Program-made: the position numbers and the translations under genes
Source of the DNA: Clostridia bacterium
GTDB lineage: Bacteria; Bacillota; Clostridia; Christensenellales; Pumilibacteraceae
Direction of reading: 5' to 3'
Assembly: GCA_022791915.1 (NCBI GenBank)
Contig: JAAWAB010000015.1
Coordinates: 62,001 to 126,000 of the forward strand
Length of the DNA: 64,000 nucleotides
The notes under the pieces: generated by a model
Told to the model about the DNA's origin: nothing
What the model saw: the letters and a program-made list of their open reading frames with translations, nothing else
The model's database searches: none
Shown: positions 9,124 to 17,536 of the stretch, in pieces
Layout: each line of letters starts with the position of its first letter
Numbering within the stretch: position 1 is the first letter of the stretch

Positions 9124-10362
9124 TCAGCGCTTAAAAGGCAGAAAATCTTCGTCGTCGTTTTTGTCGTAAATAAAATCGGCGCCCGGAATTCCCGCACGGA
9201 AGATAGCGTCCTCGCCGTATTTTTTTCGTATGGCATCGATTGCTTTTTCCAACGATTCCGATTTTGCCGATTTTTCGCTGTCGAACATGCTCGTTTGTAC
9301 AGCGTCGTTTCGGTTTAAGTCGAACACGCTCACCGTAACGGTGCGCAGTGGCACGTTTTCATGCCAATGCGCGTGTAACAACTCGAATGCGGCGGCACAG
9401 ATGTCGGCGCTTGCGCAGGTTGCCACGGGTAATTTTTTGCGGCGTGTAAAATGCTTTAAGTCGAAACTGCGCAACCCGATTGCCACGCCGCTACCGCGTA
9501 CGCCCCCTTTGCGCAGACGGTATGCCACCTTATCGGCAAGATAGGTGATAAGTGCTTCGGCGTCGGCATAGGTGAGTAGGTCGCGCGTTGCCGTCATTCC
9601 GTGTCCCATCGATTTCTCTTCGCGGTGCGCCACGTATTCGCGCACGGGGTCGCAATCGTCTCCGTTTGCGTAATCGTGCAGTTTTTCCCCCACGATTCCA
9701 AAGTGTGATTTCAAAAGCGCGCGGTTTGTGTTTGCCAAATCGCCTACGGTAAACACGTTGAGTTTGTGCAATTTTTCTTCCGTTTTTTTACCCACCGTCA
9801 GCATGGCGGAAACGGGGAGAGGCCAAAGAATTTTACGGTACGACGTGCGCATAACCACCGTTGTGGCGTTCGGTTTTTTCAAGTCGCTTGCCATTTTGGC
9901 AAAAACTTTATTAAAACTCACGCCCGCACTGCACGTCAGACCCGTTTCGTTGTAGATTGTTTCACGGATTTTGTCGGCAATCTGTTTGCCCGTGCCGAAC
10001 AGGTCGGTAGACGCCGTAACGTCCAACCAACATTCGTCGGGTCCGAACGGTTCCACCTGACTCGTGAAACGTGTGTAAATTTCAAATGCCTTTCGCGAAA
10101 ACCGCATGTATTCCGAAAAGTGGGGCGGTACGCATTTGAGCGCAGGCTCTTTTTGTTTTGCTTCCCATATTGTGTCGCCCGTTTTGATTCCTTTGCTTTT
10201 GGCAAGTTCGTTTTTTGCCAAAATCACTCCATGACGCTGTTCGGGATTGCCCGCCACCGCCAAGGGGAGATTGCGCCATTCGGGGTGTTCTACGCATTCC
10301 ACCGACGCATAGAAGTTATTGAGGTCGCAATGCAGAATCAATCTGTCCGAAAAGGGTTCCAT
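9124..10362 (-). CDS. dinB: DNA polymerase IV (Y-family)
   Basis: A 412-residue Y-family translesion DNA polymerase. The palm begins with ILHCDLNNFYASVE, carrying the first metal-binding aspartate. DECWLDVT carries the second acidic pair, and SAGVSFNKVFAKMASDLKKP marks the fingers-palm border. A helix-hairpin-helix thumb region (about residues 180-235) and a little-finger domain follow. These enzymes copy past damaged bases without proofreading. The start lies only nine bases after the -10 box of a good promoter, so the message is predicted to be leaderless. No ribosome binding site precedes the ATG. No clear beta-clamp-binding QxxL motif was identified at the tail. Confidence 0.93.
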   Translation of the reverse strand: MEPFSDRLILHCDLNNFYASVECVEHPEWRNLPLAVAGNPEQRHGVILAKNELAKSKGIKTGDTIWEAKQKEPALKCVPPHFSEYMRFSRKAFEIYTRFTSQVEPFGPDECWLDVTASTDLFGTGKQIADKIRETIYNETGLTCSAGVSFNKVFAKMASDLKKPNATTVVMRTSYRKILWPLPVSAMLTVGKKTEEKLHKLNVFTVGDLANTNRALLKSHFGIVGEKLHDYANGDDCDPVREYVAHREEKSMGHGMTATRDLLTYADAEALITYLADKVAYRLRKGGVRGSGVAIGLRSFDLKHFTRRKKLPVATCASADICAAAFELLHAHWHENVPLRTVTVSVFDLNRNDAVQTSMFDSEKSAKSESLEKAIDAIRKKYGEDAIFRAGIPGADFIYDKNDDEDFLPFKR

Positions 10363-10371
10363 ACGCTGTAT

Positions 10372-10401
10372 AGTATATCACAAAAGCAAAAAGGATTTCA
10401 A
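10372..10401 (-). promoter_or_regulatory. Promoter of dinB, predicting a leaderless message
   Basis: On the minus strand: TTGAAA, 18 bases, TATACT. The ATG follows nine bases after the -10 box, so the 5' leader would be zero to three bases. Confidence 0.75.
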
Positions 10402-10424
10402 TCGCAAACTTACGTTTAATAAGA

Positions 10425-10754
10425 TTATTTTCTGAATCGGTTTCCCGTATTGCAGTATATGGCGGCAAACACAATCAATCCGATTGTTTCTGCCACAAAG
10501 AGAATGTTGAGCCAGGTCAGCCCATAAATCGCACCGATTGCAATACATGGGCAGGTAAGAGCTATTGGCAACAGAATTTTTCCCAGAAATTTTGCCAGTG
10601 CAGGCGCGTCGAAGGTGGCTTTTTCTTCGTCGGGCAGTGTGTTGTATCCCGCAATCAGTCCCGTGCCGTGTCCCGTAAGAAGTATCACAGCCAACGTAAG
10701 AAGAACGGCGCTCAAAATTCCGATAACGATAATAGCAACAACGGCTTTCGACAT
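10425..10754 (-). CDS. DUF3784-family small membrane protein
   Basis: A 109-residue membrane protein. A first hydrophobic helix (about residues 4-24) is followed by an AGYNTLPDEEKA phrase and a short helix ending in FLGK. Two further membrane segments lie at about residues 52-73 and 78-98. This arrangement and the AGYNT..EEK signature match DUF3784, whose function is unknown. The ATG at 10754 is chosen because GGAG lies about eight bases upstream; an earlier in-frame start would begin inside the promoter region. It is monocistronic. Confidence 0.8.
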   Translation of the reverse strand: MSKAVVAIIVIGILSAVLLTLAVILLTGHGTGLIAGYNTLPDEEKATFDAPALAKFLGKILLPIALTCPCIAIGAIYGLTWLNILFVAETIGLIVFAAIYCNTGNRFRK

Positions 10755-10782
10755 TCCCACACTCCGTAATTCGTATATTGTA

Positions 10783-10811
10783 AGTATATCGCTTTTTTGC
10801 TCGAAAAGCAA
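10783..10811 (-). promoter_or_regulatory. Promoter for the DUF3784 gene
   Basis: On the minus strand: TTGCTT, 17 bases, TATACT, placing the transcript start near 10776, about 22 bases before the ATG. The remaining 200 bases up to the deacetylase gene are AT-rich, and I see no convincing gene in them. Confidence 0.65.
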
Positions 10812-11035
10812 ATGTTTTATGTTGTATCGCTTGTTCGGGATTGGCGTATAAGAAAAAGCTTTTGGTATACAATTATTGTTTTTTCCGTTCTATCGCAAAG
10901 AATATGTTCATATACTGAAATGTACTACCGAAAATACGGTCGGAATATAAACAATCGGGAAAAATTTCCGATTTTCGACACATTCGGTCAGATTATTTTC
11001 ACTCCGATAGTGTAGTATAAAGGAGATGCGTGCGT

Positions 11036-11806
11036 ATGAGATTTTTGGTTGTAAAAAAATCGGGTATCATCAAAACAACGGTGATTGCGGCGGTGTTGGC
11101 GCTTTTGTTGTGTGCCGTAGGGCTGACGGGCGCGGCAACGGTATACAGTAGCGGCAAGACGGTGCGCAAATTGCCTATCTATGCGGTGGAAACCGAAGAG
11201 AAGGCGGTGGCGCTGTCGTTCGACGCCAGCTGGGGCGCCGATAAAACGCAAGCCATACTCGATACGCTCACGCGTTACGATATCAAAGCCAACTATTTCG
11301 TCGTCAGTTTCTGGGCGGAGAAATACCCCGACATGCTTAAAAAGTTGCAGGAAAGCGGTCGAGTGGAAATCGGAACGCACAGCAACACGCACCCGCATAT
11401 GAGCAAGCTCTCGCGTAATCAGATTGAATTGGAACTTTCCACGTCGGTGGACGTAATCGAGAACATTACGGGCAAGAAACCCGACCTGTTCCGTCCGCCT
11501 TTCGGCGATTACAGCGACGCGCTTTTGGAAGAAGCGGAAAAACAGGGACTGTATACCATTCAATGGGACGTAGACAGTCTGGACTGGAAAGACCTGTCGG
11601 CAACGGCAATGGCGGAACGGGTTTTGAAAGGTGTGAAAAACGGAAGCATAGTGCTCATGCATAATGACGGCAAACATACGCCCGAGGCATTGCCGCTCAT
11701 TATAGAAGGTTTGAAAAACAAAGGCTACTCGTTCAAAACGATCGGAGAACTTATCTATCGGGATAACTACGAGATCGACCACACGGGACGCCAAATAAGG
11801 AGATGA
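11036..11806 (+). CDS. PdaB-like polysaccharide deacetylase (NodB family)
   Basis: A 256-residue membrane-anchored deacetylase. A single N-terminal helix (about residues 13-33) is followed by a NodB domain with SFDASWG (catalytic aspartate plus a metal aspartate), HSNTHPH (metal-binding histidines), RPPFGDY (substrate groove) and LMHNDG near the end. The SFDASWG form is characteristic of the PdaB group, which in Bacillus subtilis acts on spore cortex peptidoglycan. The ATG at 11036 has AAGGAG ten bases upstream. It is followed after seven bases by an SSB-like gene, probably in the same transcript. A role in sporulation is inferred from the subfamily only; the enzyme could also modify vegetative wall. 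Confidence 0.85.
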   Translation: MRFLVVKKSGIIKTTVIAAVLALLLCAVGLTGAATVYSSGKTVRKLPIYAVETEEKAVALSFDASWGADKTQAILDTLTRYDIKANYFVVSFWAEKYPDMLKKLQESGRVEIGTHSNTHPHMSKLSRNQIELELSTSVDVIENITGKKPDLFRPPFGDYSDALLEEAEKQGLYTIQWDVDSLDWKDLSATAMAERVLKGVKNGSIVLMHNDGKHTPEALPLIIEGLKNKGYSFKTIGELIYRDNYEIDHTGRQIRR

Positions 11807-11813
11807 TTTACGT

Positions 11814-12455
11814 ATGAATCCCGAAACAACGTACTTGAAAAACAACAAAGTGTATCTGTGCGGAACGGTCAGTTCGGTGCCCAAATACAGCCACGAGCTG
11901 TATGGCGAAGGCTTTTACGAGTTTACGCTCAAAGTACCCCGATTGTCCGAGCAGTGCGACTATATTCCCGTCACCGTTTCGGAACGGTTGATGAGCGGCG
12001 TGGATTTGAACGAAGGCGCCACCGTGGCGCTTAACGGACAATTCCGCAGTTATAACAAAATGGAAAACGCCAAAAGCAAGTTAATGCTAACGGTGTTCGT
12101 ACGCGACTTTACCGAGCCGCAGGAAGGGCAGAATCCCAATACGGTGGAACTTTCGGGATACATTTGTAAAGACCCGGTGTACCGAACCACACCGTTCAAC
12201 CGCGAAATTTGCGATATTCTGCTTGCCGTAAACCGCGCCTACAATAAGTCCGATTATATCCCCTGTATCGCCTGGGGAAGGAATGCGCGGTTTGTGCGCG
12301 ATATCGAGGTGGGGCAGCGCGTGTCGGTGTTCGGTCGGATTCAGAGCCGCGAATATACCAAAATTCTTTCCGACGTGCAGTCGGAAGTGCGCACGGCGTA
12401 CGAATTGAGCGTGGGTAGAATCGTGTGCGGCGATGCCGAACCCGCCGAAGAATAA
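11814..12455 (+). CDS. Tandem OB-fold, SSB-like protein
   Basis: A 213-residue protein with two OB-fold halves. The first, about residues 9-100, has the VYLCGTVSS opening and a GATVALNGQFRSYN line. The second, about 108-200, has VELSGYICKDPVYRTTP, then YIPCIAWGRNA and GQRVSVFGRIQSREY, the pattern of single-stranded-DNA-binding proteins. The tail is acidic (GDAEPAEE) but lacks the DDDIPF-type tip of true SSB. Binding of single-stranded DNA is inferred from the fold. It is probably an accessory SSB relative, co-transcribed with the deacetylase upstream. AAGGAGA precedes the start by ten bases. Confidence 0.75.
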   Translation: MNPETTYLKNNKVYLCGTVSSVPKYSHELYGEGFYEFTLKVPRLSEQCDYIPVTVSERLMSGVDLNEGATVALNGQFRSYNKMENAKSKLMLTVFVRDFTEPQEGQNPNTVELSGYICKDPVYRTTPFNREICDILLAVNRAYNKSDYIPCIAWGRNARFVRDIEVGQRVSVFGRIQSREYTKILSDVQSEVRTAYELSVGRIVCGDAEPAEE

Positions 12456-12465
12456 AATGCAAAAT

Positions 12466-12510
12466 AAAAAGCCGTCGGAACGAACGACTCCGTTCCGACG
12501 GCTTTTTATT
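12466..12510. terminator. Bidirectional terminator between convergent genes
   Basis: The stem is AAAAAGCCGTCGGAACG-aacgact-CGTTCCGACGGCTTTTT. It has a near-perfect 16-base stem with A and T tracts on the two sides, serving both the SSB-like gene and the large secreted protein gene. Confidence 0.93.
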
Positions 12511-12517
12511 TGTTCTT

Positions 12518-15169
12518 TTACGGGTGCACGCTGTCGCGCAGTCTGCGCGTGCGCTTTACGTGTAAAAAGCGCAATAACAGTATAATGCCCAATATTACGG
12601 TGAGAATCACAATCACAATGGCAATTATCGTCACTTTGTTGATTCCGTCGTATTTTAAGTTGGCAGTTTCCACATAAAACGGCAACGTGCCGTTTCCTTC
12701 TATATAACAGCGTATCGGCGTATATTTTTCGGACGAATCGAAAGCACCCACCACTTCCACGCGGGTGCCCACGGCAAGCGGGGCATAGGCGGGGTCGGCT
12801 ACGGCAACAAACGCGCCGCTTTCGTCCCGTTCGTATAGTGCGGCAGGCAGATTTTTGCCTTTTACTTTGGAAATGACGGTGGCGTTGTGACGCGGATAGA
12901 TATTGCGGTCGTCGGGATTCTCGTCACGCATAGACATAAAATCGCCTATAACGTACCCTTCGCATTCCACGTCGTTCTGCGTGAACGTTATGCGGTACCA
13001 GATTGTGTTCACGTTGTCGGTATAGCCGTATAACGTGTCGGTATAAACAAAATCCAATCGCTTGATTTTTTCGCCTTTGTGCACCGACGCGATTTCTGGC
13101 AAGTTGCGCGTGGGATATTTATATACCGAAACGGCGGGGAAGTGCGGATAACAGACTTCGGAAGGCGGCGTTTCGTAGGCAAGTGTTTCGCGCACGTTTT
13201 TGGTGTAAATATATCCCGTTATCGGTGATGCGTCCGTGCCGCCCGATATGTTGTCGGCGATAATGAAATTGAATTTTGCGTCGGGTGCATAATGCGGAAT
13301 AATCACGCGCATGCCTTCCCGCAAGCTCGCCACGGCATTCAGTTCCGCCGCGCGGGCGTACACGTCACACCCGTGTACGGTATAAATAATTTTCCGGTCG
13401 CTCACCACATTGGGTACGTCGGGGTCGGAAACGGGGGGCGGAGTGTCGTCGGTAGAAAAGTTTTCGTTCACGTTCAACTTGAAACCGTCCAACACCTTCA
13501 CCGCATGCGCGCCCGTGTCGGAAATAAGCAGGTCGCCGTAGGATAGCGGCATGTCGGAATCGTTTTCCTTAAATACCGCGGTATTCATCGCAATCCGCGT
13601 AGCGCCCGCAAACAAATCGCTTGTCTGATACGTTACGGGCGCACCGTAGCCGCTTTGCGTGTGCGGATACCGAACAATATCGCCCGTTACGGTAAGCAGA
13701 TAAAACGAATCGTCGTGGTCGGTGCACAAGTCAACCGATGCGGGTACGGACGCCAACACTTCGGTTTGCGTCTTGTCGGTAATCCGCACAATGCGGTTGT
13801 CGTCTGTAAGAGCGTATAAGCCGTCGTCGCTTTGCGCGAGCGTCATGGCAACGGCGTTGCTCTCGGTGCAAACAGGCTCGAACGTGACCGCACCTGCCGC
13901 CGCCGCGTAAATCTGTCCGTCTGCGCTTTTTGCATATAATGCGTCCGACGAATCTATGGCAAGGTCGGTAACCGTTATGCCCGAACCTGCCGATATTACG
14001 GTGTATTCCGTTCCCGTGTATGCGTAGTCGGCGCCGTATACCGAAATCTTGTTCGACGAATGCGCCGCATAAAATTTGCCTGTCGAATCCACCGCCACCG
14101 CTTTGGGTCTGTCCATCGTTCCCGCCAGCGTTTGCGTGCCTTTTTGGGTGAGAACTTGTACGCGGTTGTTGAGTTCATCGGCTACAACAATGGTCTGCTT
14201 GCGGGACGACAACCCTGCGTTTGCCCGATAGAATCCGCTTGCTCCGTGTGCCGAAGCGAGCAGTTCGGTGCGCGCCGTAAAGTCTGCCGACAGCATAAAT
14301 ATGTTTTTGTCGTCGCCGATTCCGTAAACCGTATCGCCGTTTGCGGCGATTGCCACGGCATCGGCGCAGGCGTATTCTTTCGTTTTAACAAGCGCTTGTC
14401 CCGCAGGGGAATAGGCGGTAATGCCGCCGCGCGTCAGGCAGATGACGCCGCTGTCCCGTCCTTCCAGCGAAAGAATTTCGGTTGTCACGGTGAGATACGA
14501 TTTTGCCTGTCCGAGCGTTGCGCCGTCGGTAAGCGGAAGGTAAAACACATCGTTCCACCGTTTGTTCAGAGAAGATTGCGCGGTGAAATAAACGCCCGTA
14601 CGGTCGGCTGCGAGTTTCAGAATGGGTTTGCCGCACACGGTTGCCGTTATCTTGCCGTCTGTGGCAATACCGTCTTTGAGCGGATAGGCGAAAATTTCAC
14701 CCGCGTTTTCGCCGTCTGCGGCATATAACGTGTTGTCGAGTATAGTAAAATCGGAATACGCGCCGATTGCGTCAAACGTGCCGTTTCCGTTTTCGGCATA
14801 CAACGTGTTGTTGGCGAGCGCCAGATATTTTCCGCCGAATTGCATGAATTTCCGGGTGTCGGCGGGAAGATTGCGCGCCGTTTTTTCTTCGATACCCGCC
14901 GCGTCGTGCAAAAACGGATACGCTTTGTTTCCGTCGGCTACGGCAAACATTCCGTCGTATATACTCACAGACAGGGGATTATCGAAATAACGGTACCGAC
15001 AGGCGGTATCGTGTTTTACGATTCGTGCCGTCAGTCCTTCGGGCGGCGTTTCGTCTGCGTTCGCGCGCACGCCCCATGCGAAAAAAGCCGTAAAACACAG
15101 CAAAAGTCCCGTTAAAACGGCAAGAGCGGTTTTTCTGCCCGTATTCGGTTGATGTTTGCGGATTCCCAT
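12518..15169 (-). CDS. Large secreted propeller-like protein with C-terminal anchor
   Basis: An 883-residue exported protein. It has a signal peptide (hydrophobic core about residues 14-32, likely cleavage after ANA). A long beta-rich region from about 45 to 555 contains repeated short phrases of the type VAVDSTGKFYAAHSSNKISVY, LAIDSSDALYAKSADGQIYA and DELNNRVQVLTQKGTQTLAG. These look like NHL-type beta-propeller blades. A middle part to about residue 820 has SH3-like features (a VYARAAELNAVAS line and a second one near 690). One membrane helix (about 845-868) and a basic tail, VKRTRRLRD, end it. It is predicted to be anchored in the membrane with the body outside. The function is unknown. 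It is monocistronic on its strand, ending at the shared terminator. Confidence 0.7.
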   Translation of the reverse strand: MGIRKHQPNTGRKTALAVLTGLLLCFTAFFAWGVRANADETPPEGLTARIVKHDTACRYRYFDNPLSVSIYDGMFAVADGNKAYPFLHDAAGIEEKTARNLPADTRKFMQFGGKYLALANNTLYAENGNGTFDAIGAYSDFTILDNTLYAADGENAGEIFAYPLKDGIATDGKITATVCGKPILKLAADRTGVYFTAQSSLNKRWNDVFYLPLTDGATLGQAKSYLTVTTEILSLEGRDSGVICLTRGGITAYSPAGQALVKTKEYACADAVAIAANGDTVYGIGDDKNIFMLSADFTARTELLASAHGASGFYRANAGLSSRKQTIVVADELNNRVQVLTQKGTQTLAGTMDRPKAVAVDSTGKFYAAHSSNKISVYGADYAYTGTEYTVISAGSGITVTDLAIDSSDALYAKSADGQIYAAAAGAVTFEPVCTESNAVAMTLAQSDDGLYALTDDNRIVRITDKTQTEVLASVPASVDLCTDHDDSFYLLTVTGDIVRYPHTQSGYGAPVTYQTSDLFAGATRIAMNTAVFKENDSDMPLSYGDLLISDTGAHAVKVLDGFKLNVNENFSTDDTPPPVSDPDVPNVVSDRKIIYTVHGCDVYARAAELNAVASLREGMRVIIPHYAPDAKFNFIIADNISGGTDASPITGYIYTKNVRETLAYETPPSEVCYPHFPAVSVYKYPTRNLPEIASVHKGEKIKRLDFVYTDTLYGYTDNVNTIWYRITFTQNDVECEGYVIGDFMSMRDENPDDRNIYPRHNATVISKVKGKNLPAALYERDESGAFVAVADPAYAPLAVGTRVEVVGAFDSSEKYTPIRCYIEGNGTLPFYVETANLKYDGINKVTIIAIVIVILTVILGIILLLRFLHVKRTRRLRDSVHP

Positions 15170-15333
15170 AACAATATCAATATACCACAGTTGTGCAAAA
15201 AAGTAAATAATTTGACCGTATTTTTCCCGATTTGTCGGTTCTTTGCGGGAACATTGTCGGCAAAAAAGTCGGTTTTATCACATTTGCACGAAAACGGCAC
15301 GGTAAATTTAGTTAAATTATTTCAAAAAAGGGT

Positions 15334-15362
15334 CTATACAAGCGGAAAGAAATATGGTATAC
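15334..15362 (+). promoter_or_regulatory. Possible promoter of ppx
   Basis: TATACT with an extended TGG before it lies 17 bases after a poor -35 (TATACA). The transcript start would be near 15369. The 290-base gap between the divergent genes otherwise holds only the short leader frame below. Confidence 0.4.
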
Positions 15363-15382
15363 TTTATAAGGAAGGAAATACG

Positions 15383-15472
15383 GTGCAAGTGTGTTATTTC
15401 GGGCATGCCTCCGTACGAATCTGCAACCCCAAATCTCTGCCAATAGTGAGGTTCTCGAAGTGGAAAGAATAG
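15383..15472 (+). CDS. Possible 29-residue leader peptide overlapping ppx
   Basis: A GTG start with AAGGAAGG eight bases upstream opens a 29-codon frame that ends at 15472, overlapping the ppx start at 15460 by 13 bases in another frame. Its product, starting MQVCYFGHASV and ending RFSKWKE, resembles no family I know. The ribosome binding site is better than that of ppx itself, so it could couple translation of ppx to its own. Chance is possible at this length. Confidence 0.35.
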   Translation: MQVCYFGHASVRICNPKSLPIVRFSKWKE

Positions 15473-16974
15473 CGGTCATCGACCTGGGCAGTAACTCCGC
15501 CCGCCTTGTGATAGCGAATATTTTGCCCAACGGGCATTATGTGGTGTTCGACGAATTGAAGGAATCCGTCAGGCTCGGTCAGGATATGGAGCGTGACGGA
15601 TTTTTGAAACCTTCGCGCGTGGCGCAGGCGGTTAAAACGTTGAAAATGTTCCGTAAGCTGTGTGACAGTTACGGGGTGGATAAGGTATATGCGTTTGCCA
15701 CCAACGCCGTGCGCAGAGCGAAAAACCAAAAGAGTTTTTTGGAAGAAATCAATTCGGTATGCGGTTTCAAGTTCAAGGTATTAACCGAAGAAGAAGAGGC
15801 GATACATATCTATCAGGGCGTCATCAATTCGTTAGACGTGCCCAAGGCGGTTATTGTGGATATAAGCGGCAGCAGTACGCAGATTATCCAATACAATCGG
15901 CGCAACGTACTCAACCGTGAAAACTTGCCTTTCGGCACCATTACGTTGAGCGACCTTTTCAACGACCCCAATTTAACGCCGACGCAACAGTCGGAAATGA
16001 TTGAAACGTATGTTCTCGACCAGTTTTCGCAGATTGCCTGGCTTAAAGATATCGACCCCGACGTGCAATTCGTGGGCGTGGGCGGGTCGTTCCGCAATCT
16101 TGCCAAAATATGCAAGCGTATGAAACGGTATCCGCTCGATATGGTGCACAACTATAATATCAGCGTAACCGATTTCAATTCCATATACGATATGGTAAAA
16201 GTGCTCGATGCGGACAAGCGTACCAAAATCAAAGGATTAAGCGTAGAACGTGCCGACATATTCAGTTCGGCGCTTGCCTGCATAAAAGGATTTTTCCGTT
16301 ATACGGGCTTTCAGAATCTCGTTGTGTCGGGTTCGGGAATCCGCGACGGCATTATGTTCAACCACGCCGTTCCGACCACGGTGGAAAAGCCTATTTCCGA
16401 CGTGCTGGAGCACTCGGTATATACCATGATGCACTATTTCGACGTGAATATTCCGCATGCCGAACATGTGTGCAATCTTGCCATACAACTGTATAAACAA
16501 CTGCGCGTGTTGCACAAGTTGCCGCGTCAGTACGTGAAGGTGTTGCGTGTTGCGGCTCTGTTGCACGACGCGGGTATGCGTATCAAGTACTACGACCACC
16601 CCAAACATTCGTTCTATTTTATACTCAACAGCAATCTCTACGGAATTTCGCACCGCGATTTGGTGCTTGCGGCGTTTGTTGCATACGGGCATCGCATGGA
16701 TGAATTTCCGCTTGCCGAATGGAATAAATATAAAGACGTTCTGCGGGAAGAAGACCTGGTTGCCGTAATGAAATTAAGCGTGATACTCCGCATTGCCGAA
16801 AGTTTGGACAGACCGATGTCGGGTGCGGTGAAAACGCTTAACTGCGACGTGCTCGGCGATAGCGTGATAATGAAAACGGAAGTGGAAGGCGATTGCTCGC
16901 TGGAAATCAAAGACGCGCTCACCGCAGGCGCCGAGTTTGCCCGCGCCTACAAGAAAAATCTTGAAATTCTGTAA
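15460..16974 (+). CDS. Ppx/GppA phosphatase with HD domain
   Basis: A 504-residue protein of the exopolyphosphatase/guanosine pentaphosphatase family. The actin-like ATPase fold starts at once with AVIDLGSNSARLVI (phosphate-binding loop). TNAVRRAKN, a TEEEEA line and VDISGSSTQI (second phosphate loop) follow, with GVGGSFRNLA near residue 205. From about residue 325 an HD-type region carries ALLHDAG and a CNLAIQLY helix. Such proteins shorten polyphosphate or convert pppGpp to ppGpp. Which substrate applies cannot be told from sequence. The GTG at 15460, preceded by GAGG, puts the conserved DLGSN at the usual distance from the N-terminus. maf overlaps its end. Confidence 0.88.
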   Translation: MERIAVIDLGSNSARLVIANILPNGHYVVFDELKESVRLGQDMERDGFLKPSRVAQAVKTLKMFRKLCDSYGVDKVYAFATNAVRRAKNQKSFLEEINSVCGFKFKVLTEEEEAIHIYQGVINSLDVPKAVIVDISGSSTQIIQYNRRNVLNRENLPFGTITLSDLFNDPNLTPTQQSEMIETYVLDQFSQIAWLKDIDPDVQFVGVGGSFRNLAKICKRMKRYPLDMVHNYNISVTDFNSIYDMVKVLDADKRTKIKGLSVERADIFSSALACIKGFFRYTGFQNLVVSGSGIRDGIMFNHAVPTTVEKPISDVLEHSVYTMMHYFDVNIPHAEHVCNLAIQLYKQLRVLHKLPRQYVKVLRVAALLHDAGMRIKYYDHPKHSFYFILNSNLYGISHRDLVLAAFVAYGHRMDEFPLAEWNKYKDVLREEDLVAVMKLSVILRIAESLDRPMSGAVKTLNCDVLGDSVIMKTEVEGDCSLEIKDALTAGAEFARAYKKNLEIL

Positions 16975-17536
16975 CGTTTATCTGGCTTCCGCTTCTCCGA
17001 GAAGGGCGGAACTGATTCGAAAAATACCGTGGCTTCGTGCCGCGGTTTTTCCGTCGGACGTGACGGAGCCGCCCTTTTCGGGCGGTAACGCTGCGGAATA
17101 TGCCCGCTCTCTGGCAACGGCAAAAGCGTTTAATGTGCTCGGTAAAACGGGCGGAACGGTAATCGGTGCCGATACCGTAGTGACGATAGACGGCATTGTG
17201 CTGGGTAAACCGACCGACGCCGTCGACGCCGAACGGATGTTTCGATTGCTTTGCGGGCGCACGCACGAAGTGATTACGGGCTATTGTGTGGCAAACGAGA
17301 AAAAAATTATTGCGGATTATGAAAAAACATACGTTACTTTTCGTGCATTTATCGACAAAATAGTGTATAATTATATAAAATCGGGCGCGCCGATGGATAA
17401 AGCGGGCGGCTACGGACTGCAAGATTCGCCGCTTTTGCCTTTAATCGAAGAAGTGCGGGGCGATAGGGACAACGTAATCGGATTGCCCGTCGCGGCGTTG
17501 GAAAAAACGTTGAAGGAGTTTACTGCATGGCTGTAA
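16961..17536 (+). CDS. maf: Maf-like nucleoside triphosphate pyrophosphatase
   Basis: About 191 residues of the Maf/Ham1-related family, which hydrolyses non-canonical or modified nucleotides (dTTP/UTP or m7GTP) to monophosphates. Visible motifs are LASASPRRAELI at the start, GADTVVTIDG in the middle, GKPTDAVDAERM, and DKAGGYGLQD with the catalytic aspartate and lysine. No ATG exists near the front. The TTG at 16961 puts LASASPRR at the usual position, and a second TTG at 16937 is possible. It overlaps ppx by 14 bases and mreB by 10, so the three form one operon. maf directly before mreB is conserved in Firmicutes. Confidence 0.9.
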   Translation: MKFCNVYLASASPRRAELIRKIPWLRAAVFPSDVTEPPFSGGNAAEYARSLATAKAFNVLGKTGGTVIGADTVVTIDGIVLGKPTDAVDAERMFRLLCGRTHEVITGYCVANEKKIIADYEKTYVTFRAFIDKIVYNYIKSGAPMDKAGGYGLQDSPLLPLIEEVRGDRDNVIGLPVAALEKTLKEFTAWL

